Positions 25,670 to 35,382 of a stretch of DNA of 64,000 bases are shown here, in pieces. The notes beneath the pieces were generated by a model. It ran no database searches, was not told the origin of the DNA, and worked only from the letters and a program-made list of their open reading frames with translations. The DNA lies in the NCBI RefSeq assembly GCF_042650885.1, contig NZ_JBHSBU010000001.1, forward strand, positions 3,596,001 to 3,660,000, written 5' to 3'. Source of the stretch: Chitinimonas_A lacunae (GTDB taxonomy: Bacteria; Pseudomonadota; Gammaproteobacteria; Burkholderiales; Chitinimonadaceae). Made by a program: the position numbers and the translations under genes. The stretch's first letter is position 1, and every line of letters starts with the position of its first letter.

Positions 25670-27778
25670 ATGCTACTCATGATCGATAACTACGATTCCT
25701 TCACCTACAACCTGTATCAATTGCTTGGTGAAGTGAACGGCCAGGCGCCGACGGTGGTGTGCAACGACCACCCACTGTCTGCCATCGACCTGAGCTGTTT
25801 TGACGCCGTGGTGATTTCACCGGGACCGGGTCACCCGGCCCGCGCTGCCGATTTCGGCATCAGCGCCCAGGTGATACGGGAGGCAGGACTGCCGGTTCTG
25901 GGCGTTTGCCTGGGTCATCAAGGTATCTGTCATCTATTTGGCGGCGAAGTCGCCCATGCTCCCGAGCCGCGTCACGGCCGGATTTCGGCGATCCACCACC
26001 ACGGCCAGGACCTGTTTGCCAATCTGCCCTCGCCCTTTGAAGTGGTGCGTTACCACTCGCTGGTGGCTACCAGGCTGCCCGACATGCTCGAAGCGATCGC
26101 CTGGTCCGACGACGGTCTGATCATGGGTCTGCGCCACCGCTCGGCGCCGATCTGGGGCGTGCAGTTCCATCCCGAGTCGATCTGTAGCCAGCATGGTCGC
26201 ACCTTGCTGGCCAATTTCCGCGATCTGGCCCTGGCATATCGAGGCGCTCAAGCAGCTTCACTAAATATCCATTCTTTCTATCCCAGGAACGCAACAACTG
26301 GTAAGGCTCCGGAGCCAGTGATTGAACAGGATAGTAAGTCCGAACTTCCCTTATCCCCCAGCCTTGTCGTCGAGCGACTCGACTTCCTGCCCGACCCGGA
26401 AGCGGCCTATCTGGCGCTTTATGCCGGGGCAGACTGGAGTTTCTGGCTCGACAGCAGCGAGCTGCGCCCTGGCCTGTCACGTTTCTCGATCATGGGCGAC
26501 GCATCCGGTCCACTGGCCGAGCGGCTCAGTTACCGCGTCAGCACGGGTGAACTGACGGTGGAGCGAGCCGATGGGGTCGAGCGTTTGCAGACGGGTTGCT
26601 TCGACTATCTCGCTGCCCGTCTGCGCGGTCCGCGACCGCAGATACCGGCAGGGTTGCCGTTTGAGTTCGATCTGGGCTTCGTCGGCTATCTGGGGTACGA
26701 ACTCAAGGCAGAAACCGGGGCGACGGCGGGGCATCAGTCCGAGACGCCCGACGCGGCCCTGCTGTTTGTCGACCGGGCCTTGGTGTTCGATCTGGCGGCG
26801 CGGCAGACCTATTTGCTGGCGTTGGCGGGAGCGGACAGTGAGGGCTGGATCGACGCCACCAAGGCGCAGTTGGCGGACTTGCCTGTGGCGGCGACGGAGC
26901 CGGCTGCGAGTCCGCGCCTGACTGGCGCGACCGACTTGGCCTGCCAGTGGCGCCACGATCGGACCGCGTATCTGCAAAGGATCGATCAGTGTCTGGCGCA
27001 GATCCGCGATGGCGAATCCTATGAAATCTGTCTGACCAATACCGCGACGCTGCCAGGCCGGCCCGATCCGCTGGCGACCTATCTGCGGCTGCGCCGGATC
27101 AGTCCTGTGCCTTTCGGTGCCCTGCTGCGTCTGGGCGAGTGGTCGGTGCTGAGTGCCTCGCCCGAGCGTTTCCTGCAAGTGAGCCGCGCTGGCGAGGCAA
27201 TGTCCAAGCCGATCAAAGGCACGCGGCGCCGTGGCGTCGATGCGGCGGAGGACGCGGCGCTGGTCGATGAGCTGCGCCATAGCGAAAAGGAGCGTGCCGA
27301 GAATCTGATGATTGTCGATCTGGTGCGCAACGACCTTAACCGGGTGTGCGAAATCGGCTCGGTACAGGTACCGGTGCTGTTCGGGATCGAGAGCTATGCG
27401 CCGGTCCATCAGATGGTATCGACGATCAGCGGCCGTTTGCGGCCGGACCAATCGGCCATCGATTGCGTGCGAGCGTGCTTTCCCGGCGGTTCGATGACCG
27501 GCGCGCCCAAACTGCGCACGCTGGAAATCATCGACCGGCTCGAAGCCGGCCCGCGTGGCGTCTATTCGGGCGCCCTGGGCTGGTTTGGCCTTGGTGGGGC
27601 GCTTGATCTGAGCATTGTGATCCGGACCCTGGTCATCGGCCCGCAGCAAGCCAGCTTTGGCGTGGGCGGGGCGATTACCGCGCTGTCCGACCCGGCGGAG
27701 GAGTTCGAAGAAACCCTGATCAAGGCCCGTGCCCTGCTGGCGGCGCTGGCGCAGGGGCAGCGGCAGGGCAGCACCTGA
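25670..27778 (+). CDS. pabAB: Fused aminodeoxychorismate synthase (PabA-PabB)
   Basis: 702-aa fusion making 4-amino-4-deoxychorismate from chorismate and glutamine for folate. Residues 1-190 are a class I glutamine amidotransferase (MLLMIDNYDSFTYNL; nucleophile about C80 in GVCLGHQGICHLFGG; HPES triad). From about 235 to 700 is the chorismate-binding component (QIRDGESYEICLTN, EKERAENLMIVDLVRNDL, GSMTGAPKLRTLEIID). The PIKGT motif with K516 is the PabB form (TrpE has PIAGT), so this is folate rather than tryptophan synthesis. Most enterics encode the two parts separately. The downstream gene is convergent, 19 bp away. Confidence 0.93.
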   Translation: MLLMIDNYDSFTYNLYQLLGEVNGQAPTVVCNDHPLSAIDLSCFDAVVISPGPGHPARAADFGISAQVIREAGLPVLGVCLGHQGICHLFGGEVAHAPEPRHGRISAIHHHGQDLFANLPSPFEVVRYHSLVATRLPDMLEAIAWSDDGLIMGLRHRSAPIWGVQFHPESICSQHGRTLLANFRDLALAYRGAQAASLNIHSFYPRNATTGKAPEPVIEQDSKSELPLSPSLVVERLDFLPDPEAAYLALYAGADWSFWLDSSELRPGLSRFSIMGDASGPLAERLSYRVSTGELTVERADGVERLQTGCFDYLAARLRGPRPQIPAGLPFEFDLGFVGYLGYELKAETGATAGHQSETPDAALLFVDRALVFDLAARQTYLLALAGADSEGWIDATKAQLADLPVAATEPAASPRLTGATDLACQWRHDRTAYLQRIDQCLAQIRDGESYEICLTNTATLPGRPDPLATYLRLRRISPVPFGALLRLGEWSVLSASPERFLQVSRAGEAMSKPIKGTRRRGVDAAEDAALVDELRHSEKERAENLMIVDLVRNDLNRVCEIGSVQVPVLFGIESYAPVHQMVSTISGRLRPDQSAIDCVRACFPGGSMTGAPKLRTLEIIDRLEAGPRGVYSGALGWFGLGGALDLSIVIRTLVIGPQQASFGVGGAITALSDPAEEFEETLIKARALLAALAQGQRQGST

Positions 27779-27797
27779 CGCTGTTTGCAGGCCGATT

Positions 27798-30700
27798 TCA
27801 TTTGAGCCGTTTGTTCTTCTTGCGGCGTGGGGTAAGCGTGCGGGTGGCGCTGAAGGAGATCTTCAAGGCGTTGGAGAGCGATTGTCGGGTCGGTTCGTCC
27901 ATATGGAACATATACATATGGTAGAGGCCGAGTGACTGGAGCACGCCGAAGGCATAGGGGTTCTTGTCGAGGTCCTTGGCCAGCGTCTTGATCTTGTCGA
28001 GCGGCACGGTATTGGGCCTGAGCAGCCGGGTGGCCGTCTCGATCAGCCGATAGGCATTGGTCGGGTTGCTCTGCACCACTTCACGGATATCCTCGCGCAG
28101 CTTGTCCGATGCCACGAAGCTGGCGGCCGAGGCCACGGCATTGGTGGCCACCCATCCCAATAGATTGAACAGCCGATGCTTGATGCGCTGCTCGGCCTCC
28201 TCGACCGTGGCCTTGGCATGGCGCTCGTGTTCGATCTGGCGCAGCTCCTCGATGAAATCGGGCAGCGAGGCGGCGATCTGCTCCAGCCACAGACGCAGCG
28301 CCCGCATCGGACCATCGAATACCTCACGGATCATCGCCTGCTTCTGCGGCCGCTCCAGCGAGCCGTAATAGTTCTTCAGGATCAGCCCGAGGATTTCCGC
28401 TGTCTTGTTGAGCAGATTCCAGCGCGCGGCAAAGCTCAGCATGTCGTATTCGTCGGGTTCGTGCCGTTTTTCCGCCTCCACGATCTGATCGCTGAATTCG
28501 CGTAACGCCAGCTGATTGCGCTCGACATCGGGCTGGGGAAAGGTGAGCTGTGCCGTCGTCTCCACCAGTTTATTGAGGTATTTGGTGTCGCCGTTGAGCT
28601 CGATCGGCTTTTTGTCGGCAAAGCATTCGCGCAGCACCTGACAGATCAGTTCGATCACCCATTGATTGTCGACATGGTGGGTCAGAAACATCACGGTCAG
28701 CGCGCGGTCGCGCAGATAGAGCTTTTTGCACGAATCCTCGACCCAGGCGCGGATGGCCGGCTGGTCGAGATTGCGCGCCAGATAGCGGCCGACGAAGAAG
28801 TAGTAGACGTAAGGGTAGGTAAAGAAGCAGCTGTCACCCTGGCGGGTCAGGATCAGGGCACGGGTCAGCAGGGTCAGCCTGTCCTTCAGATCGACCGTGA
28901 CGAAGCGGCGCGAGAATTCGGCGTTGATCTTGCCCAGTTCGCCAAGTTCGATCGCCTTGAGCCCTTGCCGGTTCAGCTCCCACGCCAGCAGCGACAGATA
29001 GTTGAAGTGCTCGTCGAGTTCGGTCGGCTTGACCCCGACTTCGCCGAGGCTTTTGGTGATCAGATACTGGTAGTAGAAGCTGAGGCCGCTGTTCTGGATT
29101 TCCCCGTGCCGATGCTGCTCGCAGCTTTGCAGCAGGATCAGTAGATAGATCGGATATTCCGGTACCAGCTGCCTGCCGATCACGGCATTGACGATCGACT
29201 CGACCTCGTCGATGCGCTGGTCGAGTTCGGCCTTGGTGGCCACGGCCGAGAGCGAACACCATTTCTTGATCAGGCTGTGGCGCAGCTTGAAACCGAAGCG
29301 CAGCAGCTCGACTGCCACAAACGGCGCCAACGCCGCCGAGGCTTCCTTCGAGGTGAGATTGGTCACTTCAAAGCCCGTGGTGGCAGTGAGGCAGATACCC
29401 GAAAAATGGCGGCTGGCGTAATCGAGAATCAGCGGCAGCGTGTGCAGTTCCGCTCTGAGCCGGTCGATGTCGTCGAGCAACAGGATCTTGCGCTCGCGCG
29501 GCTGACGGGCGAACAGATCGGGATGGCGGTATTCCGACTCGATCACGCGGACGATACGCCGCTCCAGATCGTCGCCGCCCTTGATCGACAGATTGTTGGC
29601 CAAGAGATAGAGCGGCGCGTAGCCCTGGCCGAGCAGCTCGCGGAACAGCCAGTAGAGCAGGGTGGTCTTGCCGGCCTTCTCGTCGCCGTAGACGGTGAAG
29701 CGGCGGCCTTTCTGGAGCTTGCCGACCAGTTCCTGCGAGCTGCGGGTCTTCAGGGTGTTGATTTCCTTGCTTTCCCAATCGCGCAGATCGGGCCAGACGA
29801 AGATGTCTTCGAGCGTCACCCTTTCCTTGGCCGAATGGGTGAAGTTGCCGCCGGCGTCGTTCAGCTCGGCGGCAAAGGCCGGCGCGATGTCGAGTGCGCT
29901 GCGGGCCGAGTCCTTGTCCTCCCAGGTATGGTGGTGTCGCGTCGCGGGCCGGATGCGGCCGTCGTGGCCGATCAGAAAGGTCGAGGCATCGACCTGTTTA
30001 CTGACCAGATCGAACAGATAAAGCCCGAAGCCCTGGTCGGCATCGGCTTCGTGCGCTTGCAGCGCCGGCGCTTCGAAGAACAGTGAATTGCCGCTGAGCT
30101 GTTCGGCGATCTGGCCGGTGTTGGCCAGATGCTCGTGTCCGCTCAGGATCGCGCTGCAACGCTGGCGCAGCCGGCGGCGCAATTGTTGGTAATCGGCCTG
30201 GGCATACCAGTTGAGCGGATGGTGGACCAGGGCCAGATGCAGCGCGGCTGGACGGTCGAGCAGCGGTTCGAAGCGGGTGATCGGGTAGACCATCTGCCCC
30301 TGCACCTCGGGCAGCCGCGACATCCAGGCGGCATTGAGCGAGGACACCAGCACCGGCTCGCCCAGCACATCGAAACGCTGCTGCCAGAACAGGGCCGACG
30401 GCTGCTCGGCCACCGGCAGGAGCCAACGGCTGGCGAAGTCGAAGAAGTTGTCCTGCACCCGGGCGCACAAGCGCACGATTTCTTCGAGCTGCGCCTTGTC
30501 GGGTGCTTCGATCACCGCCTGCACCAGCGTTTCGCGAACCTCGTCGCGTGGCCGCAGGGTGCAGTCATGGTTGCCCGGCACCATCGCCACCTGGACGGTA
30601 CGGCCGGTCTCCTGTTGCAGGGCAGCCAGCAGTGGTCGCAACAGCAGGGTGTCGGCTATCCGGTACTCGGCCACCGTGCCGGAAAAAGCAATATCGCCGC

Positions 30701-30839
30701 TGATCGCCAGCAGACACGCATCGGCGGCGCGGGCCGTGGTGTAGCAGGTCTCGGCAATCGCCTCGATATGACGCAAGCAGGAGTCGGCGCTGCCGTGGAT
30801 ATGGATGTCGCTCAGATGGATGACGGCCAGTTTACTCAT
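27798..30839 (-). CDS. Metallophosphoesterase-STAND (NACHT-like) NTPase fusion, candidate defence protein
   Basis: 1013 aa; the second ATG is chosen because AGGAGG lies five bases before it. Residues 1-270 are a calcineurin-like phosphoesterase with all metal motifs: LSDIHIHG, SGDIAF, VPGNHD, VHHPLNW, LSGHEHL. A linker leads to a P-loop NTPase: Walker A GDEKAGKTTLL (about 384-392), Walker B KILLLDDIDRL (about 450), a sensor-like CLTATTGF and a STAND/NACHT-like FFVGRYLARN. The C-terminal ~400 residues are helical with no repeat family I recognise. The layout (N-terminal effector, NTPase switch, C-terminal sensor) is that of STAND-type immune proteins. It is a single gene with no partner visible. 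Confidence 0.85.
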   Translation of the reverse strand: MSKLAVIHLSDIHIHGSADSCLRHIEAIAETCYTTARAADACLLAISGDIAFSGTVAEYRIADTLLLRPLLAALQQETGRTVQVAMVPGNHDCTLRPRDEVRETLVQAVIEAPDKAQLEEIVRLCARVQDNFFDFASRWLLPVAEQPSALFWQQRFDVLGEPVLVSSLNAAWMSRLPEVQGQMVYPITRFEPLLDRPAALHLALVHHPLNWYAQADYQQLRRRLRQRCSAILSGHEHLANTGQIAEQLSGNSLFFEAPALQAHEADADQGFGLYLFDLVSKQVDASTFLIGHDGRIRPATRHHHTWEDKDSARSALDIAPAFAAELNDAGGNFTHSAKERVTLEDIFVWPDLRDWESKEINTLKTRSSQELVGKLQKGRRFTVYGDEKAGKTTLLYWLFRELLGQGYAPLYLLANNLSIKGGDDLERRIVRVIESEYRHPDLFARQPRERKILLLDDIDRLRAELHTLPLILDYASRHFSGICLTATTGFEVTNLTSKEASAALAPFVAVELLRFGFKLRHSLIKKWCSLSAVATKAELDQRIDEVESIVNAVIGRQLVPEYPIYLLILLQSCEQHRHGEIQNSGLSFYYQYLITKSLGEVGVKPTELDEHFNYLSLLAWELNRQGLKAIELGELGKINAEFSRRFVTVDLKDRLTLLTRALILTRQGDSCFFTYPYVYYFFVGRYLARNLDQPAIRAWVEDSCKKLYLRDRALTVMFLTHHVDNQWVIELICQVLRECFADKKPIELNGDTKYLNKLVETTAQLTFPQPDVERNQLALREFSDQIVEAEKRHEPDEYDMLSFAARWNLLNKTAEILGLILKNYYGSLERPQKQAMIREVFDGPMRALRLWLEQIAASLPDFIEELRQIEHERHAKATVEEAEQRIKHRLFNLLGWVATNAVASAASFVASDKLREDIREVVQSNPTNAYRLIETATRLLRPNTVPLDKIKTLAKDLDKNPYAFGVLQSLGLYHMYMFHMDEPTRQSLSNALKISFSATRTLTPRRKKNKRLK

Positions 30840-31281
30840 CATCGCCTCCTGCTCAAGGGTGTGGCGGATGGCAACACCTAAGCCACAACGAGCAACCCGT
30901 ATGCCGATCAGGCCGAATTAAGAAATTTGCGTCAGGCAGGAAAGCGCCCGGGAAAGGTTTGCGGGACCAAACGACGAAGATTCTGCCGAAGTGGCCAGGT
31001 GGGAATCTGGCTATTGCCGAAACGCTGGCAGTCGGCAGTCGGCTGGCGGCCCAGCGGACCATTCTTCCCCTCATCAGGCACAGCGTCCCAACCCTCCCAG
31101 TCCCAGGTGGTTGGCTGCAAAGCGGTCTCGGACACCATGGCCTCCGACCCGACCAGCACGCGTGGCTGACCCAATGATGCGTGAAGACCTGGGGACGGGC
31201 GACTGCGAGGTTGCTGGATCAGGACGCCATGCTCGCAGCGAATCCGGCTGAAGTGGCTTGGCCGTCTCGTGAGGATTTCCC
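30840..31281. other. Upstream region of the phosphoesterase-STAND gene
   Basis: About 440 bases with short overlapping frames and no supported gene. It presumably holds the promoter of the minus-strand defence-type gene and ends at the terminator of the rod-like gene. Confidence 0.35.
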
Positions 31282-31321
31282 AAAAAAACTGGCCGGTCCG
31301 TTCAAGACGGACCGGCCAGTT
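31282..31321 (-). terminator. Strong terminator of the small flagellar-rod-like gene
   Basis: Perfect 15-bp stem AACTGGCCGGTCCGT (31287-31301) with ACGGACCGGCCAGTT (31307-31321), loop TCAAG, followed on the minus strand by a run of seven T's (31288-31282). Confidence 0.9.
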
Positions 31322-31335
31322 GGTTCGAAGCCTGT

Positions 31336-31566
31336 TCAGGCGCGGATATCGATCAAGGTGCCGAGCATGTCGTCGGCGGTTTTGACCATCTGGGCGGAAG
31401 CCTGGAAGCCGGTTTTATTGACCAGCGACTGTACGGTTTCGCTGGCCAGATCGGCGCCCTGGGTTTCCTGCGGTGTCCAGCCGGCGATGCGGCTGGCTGA
31501 TACTTCCAGTCCGCGCTGGAAATGCTGCATGCCCGATAGACCGGCGCCAAGTCCTGAAATCGCCAT
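31336..31566 (-). CDS. Small flagellar basal-body rod-like protein
   Basis: 76 aa starting MAISGLGAGLSGMQHFQRGLEVSASRIAG, with AAGGAG seven bases before the ATG. It keeps only the two ends of a FlgB/C/F/G-type axial protein: the N-terminal rod helix and the C-terminal helix ASAQMVKTADDMLGTLIDIRA. The whole central domain is missing. Such mini-proteins occur alone in many proteobacteria with unknown function. No flagellar genes are nearby. Confidence 0.75.
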   Translation of the reverse strand: MAISGLGAGLSGMQHFQRGLEVSASRIAGWTPQETQGADLASETVQSLVNKTGFQASAQMVKTADDMLGTLIDIRA

Positions 31567-31789
31567 AGTACTGCTCCTTGCTCTGGGTCTGAGGCCCATC
31601 CGGGGCAGGAATCTTTCCCGGAGGGGAAGGGCGCCCGCTGGCGGAGCGTCGTCCACCGCTTGTTCGGTCGTGCTCGGTGCGCCTGTGCGGTCCGCTGCCG
31701 GACCACAGGCAGCCATCTTCGCACATTTATCAGCAAACCCTACTATTTGCCGGAAAAGGTGAGAAGTACCGCCTGTCGTCCGGTGAGTC

Positions 31790-33553
31790 TCAATAGCCGG
31801 CGGCCACGCCATCGGGGCTGCGCGGGTCGGCGTAGCCCAGGAAGCCGTTGGCATCGATGCGGATGGTCTGAGTCACGCCAAACGAGCGCTTGGGCACGAC
31901 CTTGTGACCTTTTTCGCGCAGCAGCCGCACCGTATCGGGGCTGATGCCGCGCTCGACCCACAGCTCGTCCGGCAGCCATTGATGGTGGATGCGCGGGGTG
32001 ATCGCTGCCTGGGCCGGGTTCATATCGAAATCGATGGCGTCGATGATGGTTTGCAGCGTGGTGGTGATGATCCGGCTGCCGCCTGGGCTGCCGGTGACCA
32101 GCCAGGGCTTGCCGTTTTTCAGCACGATGGTGGGCGACATCGACGACAGCGGCCGCTTGTAGGGTGCCACGGCATTGGCGTCGCCGCCGATCAGGCCAAA
32201 GGCGTTGGGCACGCCCGGTTTGGCCGAGAAATCGTCCATCTCGTTATTGAGCAGGATGCCGGTGCCGGCGGCCACGATACCGCTGCCGAAGTTGAGATTG
32301 AGGGTATAGGTGGTGCTGGCCACATTGCCCTGGCCATCGGCCACCGAATAGTGGGTGGTCTGGTCGCCTTCATAGGGCTGCGGCCGGCCTGGCTTGATCT
32401 CGGCCGACGGCCGCGCCTTGGCCGGATCGATCTGCTTGACCAGCTCGGCGGCATAGGCCGGCGAGGTCAGCCCTTTGACCGGGACCTTGCTGAAATCCGG
32501 GTCGCCCAGGTATTCCGAGCGGTCGGCATAGGCGAGCTTCATCGCTTCGGCCTGGATATGGATGGTCTGCGCACTGCCCGCGCCATATTCGCGCAGCGGG
32601 TAGTGCGACAGCATATTGAGCAGCTGCACGATATGGGTGCCGCCCGAGCTGGGTGGCGGCATCGACACGATCTGATAGCCGCGATAGTCGCCCGTTACCG
32701 GTTCGCGTTCCATCACGCGGTAGCGCTTGAGGTCGTCCAGATTGATCAGCCCGCCATGGCGGCTCATCTCGGCGGCGATCTTCTCGGCAATCGGCCCGCT
32801 GTAGAAGGCCGACGCGCCCCGTTGGGCGATCAGCTCAAGCGAATCGGCCAAATCCTCCTGCACCAGCTTTTCGCCGGCCTGTAGCGGCCGGTCGCCTTTG
32901 AAGAAGATCTTCTTGGTCGCCGGCCAGCGGCCCAGATGGTCACGGTTGGCGGCAAGCTGGGTCGCCAGATGTTCGCTGACCACAAAGCCTTTGCGTGCCA
33001 GTTCGATGGCCGGTGCCATCACCTCGGGCAGTTTGAGGCTGCCGTACTTATTGAGCGCATGGATCAGGCCAGCCACCGTCCCCGGCACCCCGACCGCCAG
33101 ATGGGTATCGGTCGAGCGTTTCGGCACCACTTCGCCGCGCTCGTCGAGGTACATATCGCGGCTGGCCCGGCCTGGGGCCATTTCGCGGAAATCGAGCGCG
33201 ATATTGCGGCCGGTGCGCGCTTCGTGGATCACCATAAAGCCGCCGCCGCCGATATTGCCCGCCGCCGGCAGCACCACTGCCTGGGCAAAGCCGACTGCCA
33301 CCGCCGCATCGATCGCATTGCCGCCACGACGCAGGATGGCCACCCCGATCTCGGTAGCCAGCTTCTGCTCGGAAGCGACCATGCCATGGCGGGCGCGTAC
33401 CGCCTGAATGGTGTCGTCGTACAGATCGTAGCGCGGCGACTGGGCCGCCACGGGCGCTGCCGTCTGGTCGGCCAGCGCCGGCCCGCACAGGATCAGCGAC
33501 AGGGCCAGCGTGCTACCCAGCCGGCGCAGTGGGTCGGAAGTCAGGAATTGCAT
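31790..33553 (-). CDS. ggt: Gamma-glutamyltranspeptidase
   Basis: 587-aa periplasmic Ntn-hydrolase that hydrolyses or transfers the gamma-glutamyl group of glutathione. Signal peptide at 1-28 (LALSLILCGPALA). Self-cleavage before the catalytic Thr (about T399 in GDQTTHYSVADGQGNVASTTYTLN) gives large and small subunits. Other family motifs: GNIGGGGFMVIHE, FREMAP, MPPPSSGG, GSPGGSRIITTT. Full length for the family. Stands alone. Confidence 0.95.
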   Translation of the reverse strand: MQFLTSDPLRRLGSTLALSLILCGPALADQTAAPVAAQSPRYDLYDDTIQAVRARHGMVASEQKLATEIGVAILRRGGNAIDAAVAVGFAQAVVLPAAGNIGGGGFMVIHEARTGRNIALDFREMAPGRASRDMYLDERGEVVPKRSTDTHLAVGVPGTVAGLIHALNKYGSLKLPEVMAPAIELARKGFVVSEHLATQLAANRDHLGRWPATKKIFFKGDRPLQAGEKLVQEDLADSLELIAQRGASAFYSGPIAEKIAAEMSRHGGLINLDDLKRYRVMEREPVTGDYRGYQIVSMPPPSSGGTHIVQLLNMLSHYPLREYGAGSAQTIHIQAEAMKLAYADRSEYLGDPDFSKVPVKGLTSPAYAAELVKQIDPAKARPSAEIKPGRPQPYEGDQTTHYSVADGQGNVASTTYTLNLNFGSGIVAAGTGILLNNEMDDFSAKPGVPNAFGLIGGDANAVAPYKRPLSSMSPTIVLKNGKPWLVTGSPGGSRIITTTLQTIIDAIDFDMNPAQAAITPRIHHQWLPDELWVERGISPDTVRLLREKGHKVVPKRSFGVTQTIRIDANGFLGYADPRSPDGVAAGY

Positions 33554-33874
33554 CGGATGTCCTCCATGGAGAGATGGCGGGCCACGGCACCACTGAGCGG
33601 CAGCGCGGCTTTTTGGGGTGATTGTCTATATATATTTATATTTTATTTTTGTTGGCTATTTATCTTGCAGTAATTTTTCCGAAAATTTTCCTTTTTGTCG
33701 GAAACCCGTCCCTGGACGACTGCAAGGTCTGCCAGCAGCCTGATTTTCCCGCCGCCGCACTCTATCCGATATCGCCTGCCCGGCGGGAGTCGTTCTTGCT
33801 GCGCAGCCAGGGCAAACCGAGTCGACCCGGTCTGGCGCCTGGCCGCCTTACCGGTTCCAGAAGGAGCCTTTGCC
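33554..33874. other. Divergent promoter region between ggt and the YihY/BrkB gene
   Basis: About 320 bases, with an AT-rich centre (33620-33700, TATATATTTATATTTTATT) that is likely to hold promoters for both divergent genes. It contains GCTATTTATCTTGCAG (33655-33670), whose reverse complement recurs at 40083-40098. Confidence 0.45.
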
Positions 33875-34858
33875 ATGAAAACCACGCCTTCCTCTTCCTC
33901 CCTGGGCACCTGGTGGCATATGTGCCGTGCTGCCGCCTCGGCCTGGATCGACGACTACGCCCCGAGCATGGGGGCGGCCTTGGCCTATTACACGGTGTTC
34001 TCGCTGGCCCCCTTGCTGCTGATCGTGATTTCGGTGGCCGGCCTCGTGTTCGGCGCCGAGGTGGCACGCGATGCGATTCTGACCGAGATGCGCATGTTGA
34101 TCGGGATGCAGGGCGCCCAGGCCGTGGAGACGTTGCTCTCCAGCGTCAGCAAGCCTGCCGAGAGTACGGCTGCTACCTTGGTCGGCGTGGTGGTGCTGCT
34201 GATCGGTGCCACCACCGTGTTTGCCGAATTGCAGGATGCGCTCGACCGTATCTGGCGCGTGGCGCGGCCCGATAATCGCAGCGGGGTATGGAGCCTGCTG
34301 CGGACGCGTCTGCTGTCGTTCGGGATGATTCTGGGAATCGGCTTTCTGCTGATCGTGTCGCTGGTGGCCAGTGCCGCGCTGGCCATGCTGGAGAAATGGT
34401 GGGCGCCGTGGTTCGGCGAATGGCTCAAGGTGGCGCAGGTGGTGAATTTCCTGCTGAGCTTTGGCTTGATTACCACGGTGTTTGCGATGATTTACAAAAT
34501 CATGCCGCGTGTACGGATTTCCTGGCGCGATGTGTGGCTGGGCGCCCTGGTGACGGCCTTGCTGTTCACCATCGGGAAAGCATTCATCGGCTGGTATATC
34601 GGCACCAGCGGCGTGGCCTCGGGGTATGGCGCGGCGGGTTCGCTGATCGTGTTGTTGCTGTGGGTGTATTACTCGGCGCAGATTTTCCTGCTCGGCGCCG
34701 AATTCACCTGGATCTATGCCCACCAGTTCGGCTCCTTCCGTCAGCTTGAGCCGGTGCGGGTCGTGAAGCCGATGGCCGAAGTCACCCCGCTGCCAGGCAA
34801 TCTCGGCGGGGTCGAGCATCGCGGGCAGATTTTGCAACCGCCGTTGGGGATGGGCTAA
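33875..34858 (+). CDS. YihY/BrkB-family inner-membrane protein
   Basis: 327 aa from MKTTPSSSSLGTWWHM, with AAGGAG eight bases before the ATG; longer upstream starts are not protein-like. The family signature is clear: DDYAPSMGAALAYYTVFSLAPLLLIVISVAG, ATTVFAELQDALDRIW, KIMPRVRISWRDVWLGALVTALLFTIGKAFIGWYIG and AGSLIVLLLWVYYSAQIFLLGAEFTW. About six membrane helices. The family was once annotated as ribonuclease BN, now considered wrong; true function unknown. Confidence 0.9.
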   Translation: MKTTPSSSSLGTWWHMCRAAASAWIDDYAPSMGAALAYYTVFSLAPLLLIVISVAGLVFGAEVARDAILTEMRMLIGMQGAQAVETLLSSVSKPAESTAATLVGVVVLLIGATTVFAELQDALDRIWRVARPDNRSGVWSLLRTRLLSFGMILGIGFLLIVSLVASAALAMLEKWWAPWFGEWLKVAQVVNFLLSFGLITTVFAMIYKIMPRVRISWRDVWLGALVTALLFTIGKAFIGWYIGTSGVASGYGAAGSLIVLLLWVYYSAQIFLLGAEFTWIYAHQFGSFRQLEPVRVVKPMAEVTPLPGNLGGVEHRGQILQPPLGMG

Positions 34859-35046
34859 GCGCAGTTCCCGACAATTCGGCGTCAGCGTGTCCGGGCGCAA
34901 AGCATCGGGGCACAGCATCCAGCCAGGCTTGGCTGCGCTGCCGATTCAGGTGGATATTCTTCCATTCCGCCACAACATGGAGATAGACAATGGCGGAGTG
35001 GAAGACCAACCGTGCCTCCCCTCTCCTTGGCCGCTACCGGTCATGT

Positions 35047-35382
35047 CTAGCCGTTCTCGGCCGGTCCCACGCCGGCAAAGCGGATCAGCTCCGCCGTCGC
35101 TTTTTCCTTGATCGCCAGCCGCTGCTCGGGCGGCAGGCCGTAGCGTTCGCCCAGGGCCACATAGTCCGCTTCCGACAGCGACACCGTCAGGCGCGGCCGT
35201 TTCGGGCGGTGGGCGATCGGCAGGTCGAGTACCAGGCGGATCTGGTCAGAGGTCGATAGCTCATTGTCGAACGCAGCGCGGCGGATGGCCCGCAGTACGG
35301 CCTCTTCCACATCGAACGCCACCTGGACCGCCTTGAGCGCGCTTTCCGCTTCGCCCCAGCGGGCGGACAGTTTAGGCGGCAT
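35047..35382 (-). CDS. Hypothetical protein, third gene of the DUF2170 operon
   Basis: 111 aa, soluble and helical (SALKAVQVAFDVEEAVLRAIRRAAFDNELSTSDQIRLVLDLP, then PRLTVSLSEADYVALGERYGLPPEQRLAIKEKATAELIRFAG). Overlaps the end of the preceding gene by 11 bp, so coupled. No family recognised; the charged helix pattern could be a small DNA- or protein-binding domain. Confidence 0.65.
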   Translation of the reverse strand: MPPKLSARWGEAESALKAVQVAFDVEEAVLRAIRRAAFDNELSTSDQIRLVLDLPIAHRPKRPRLTVSLSEADYVALGERYGLPPEQRLAIKEKATAELIRFAGVGPAENG

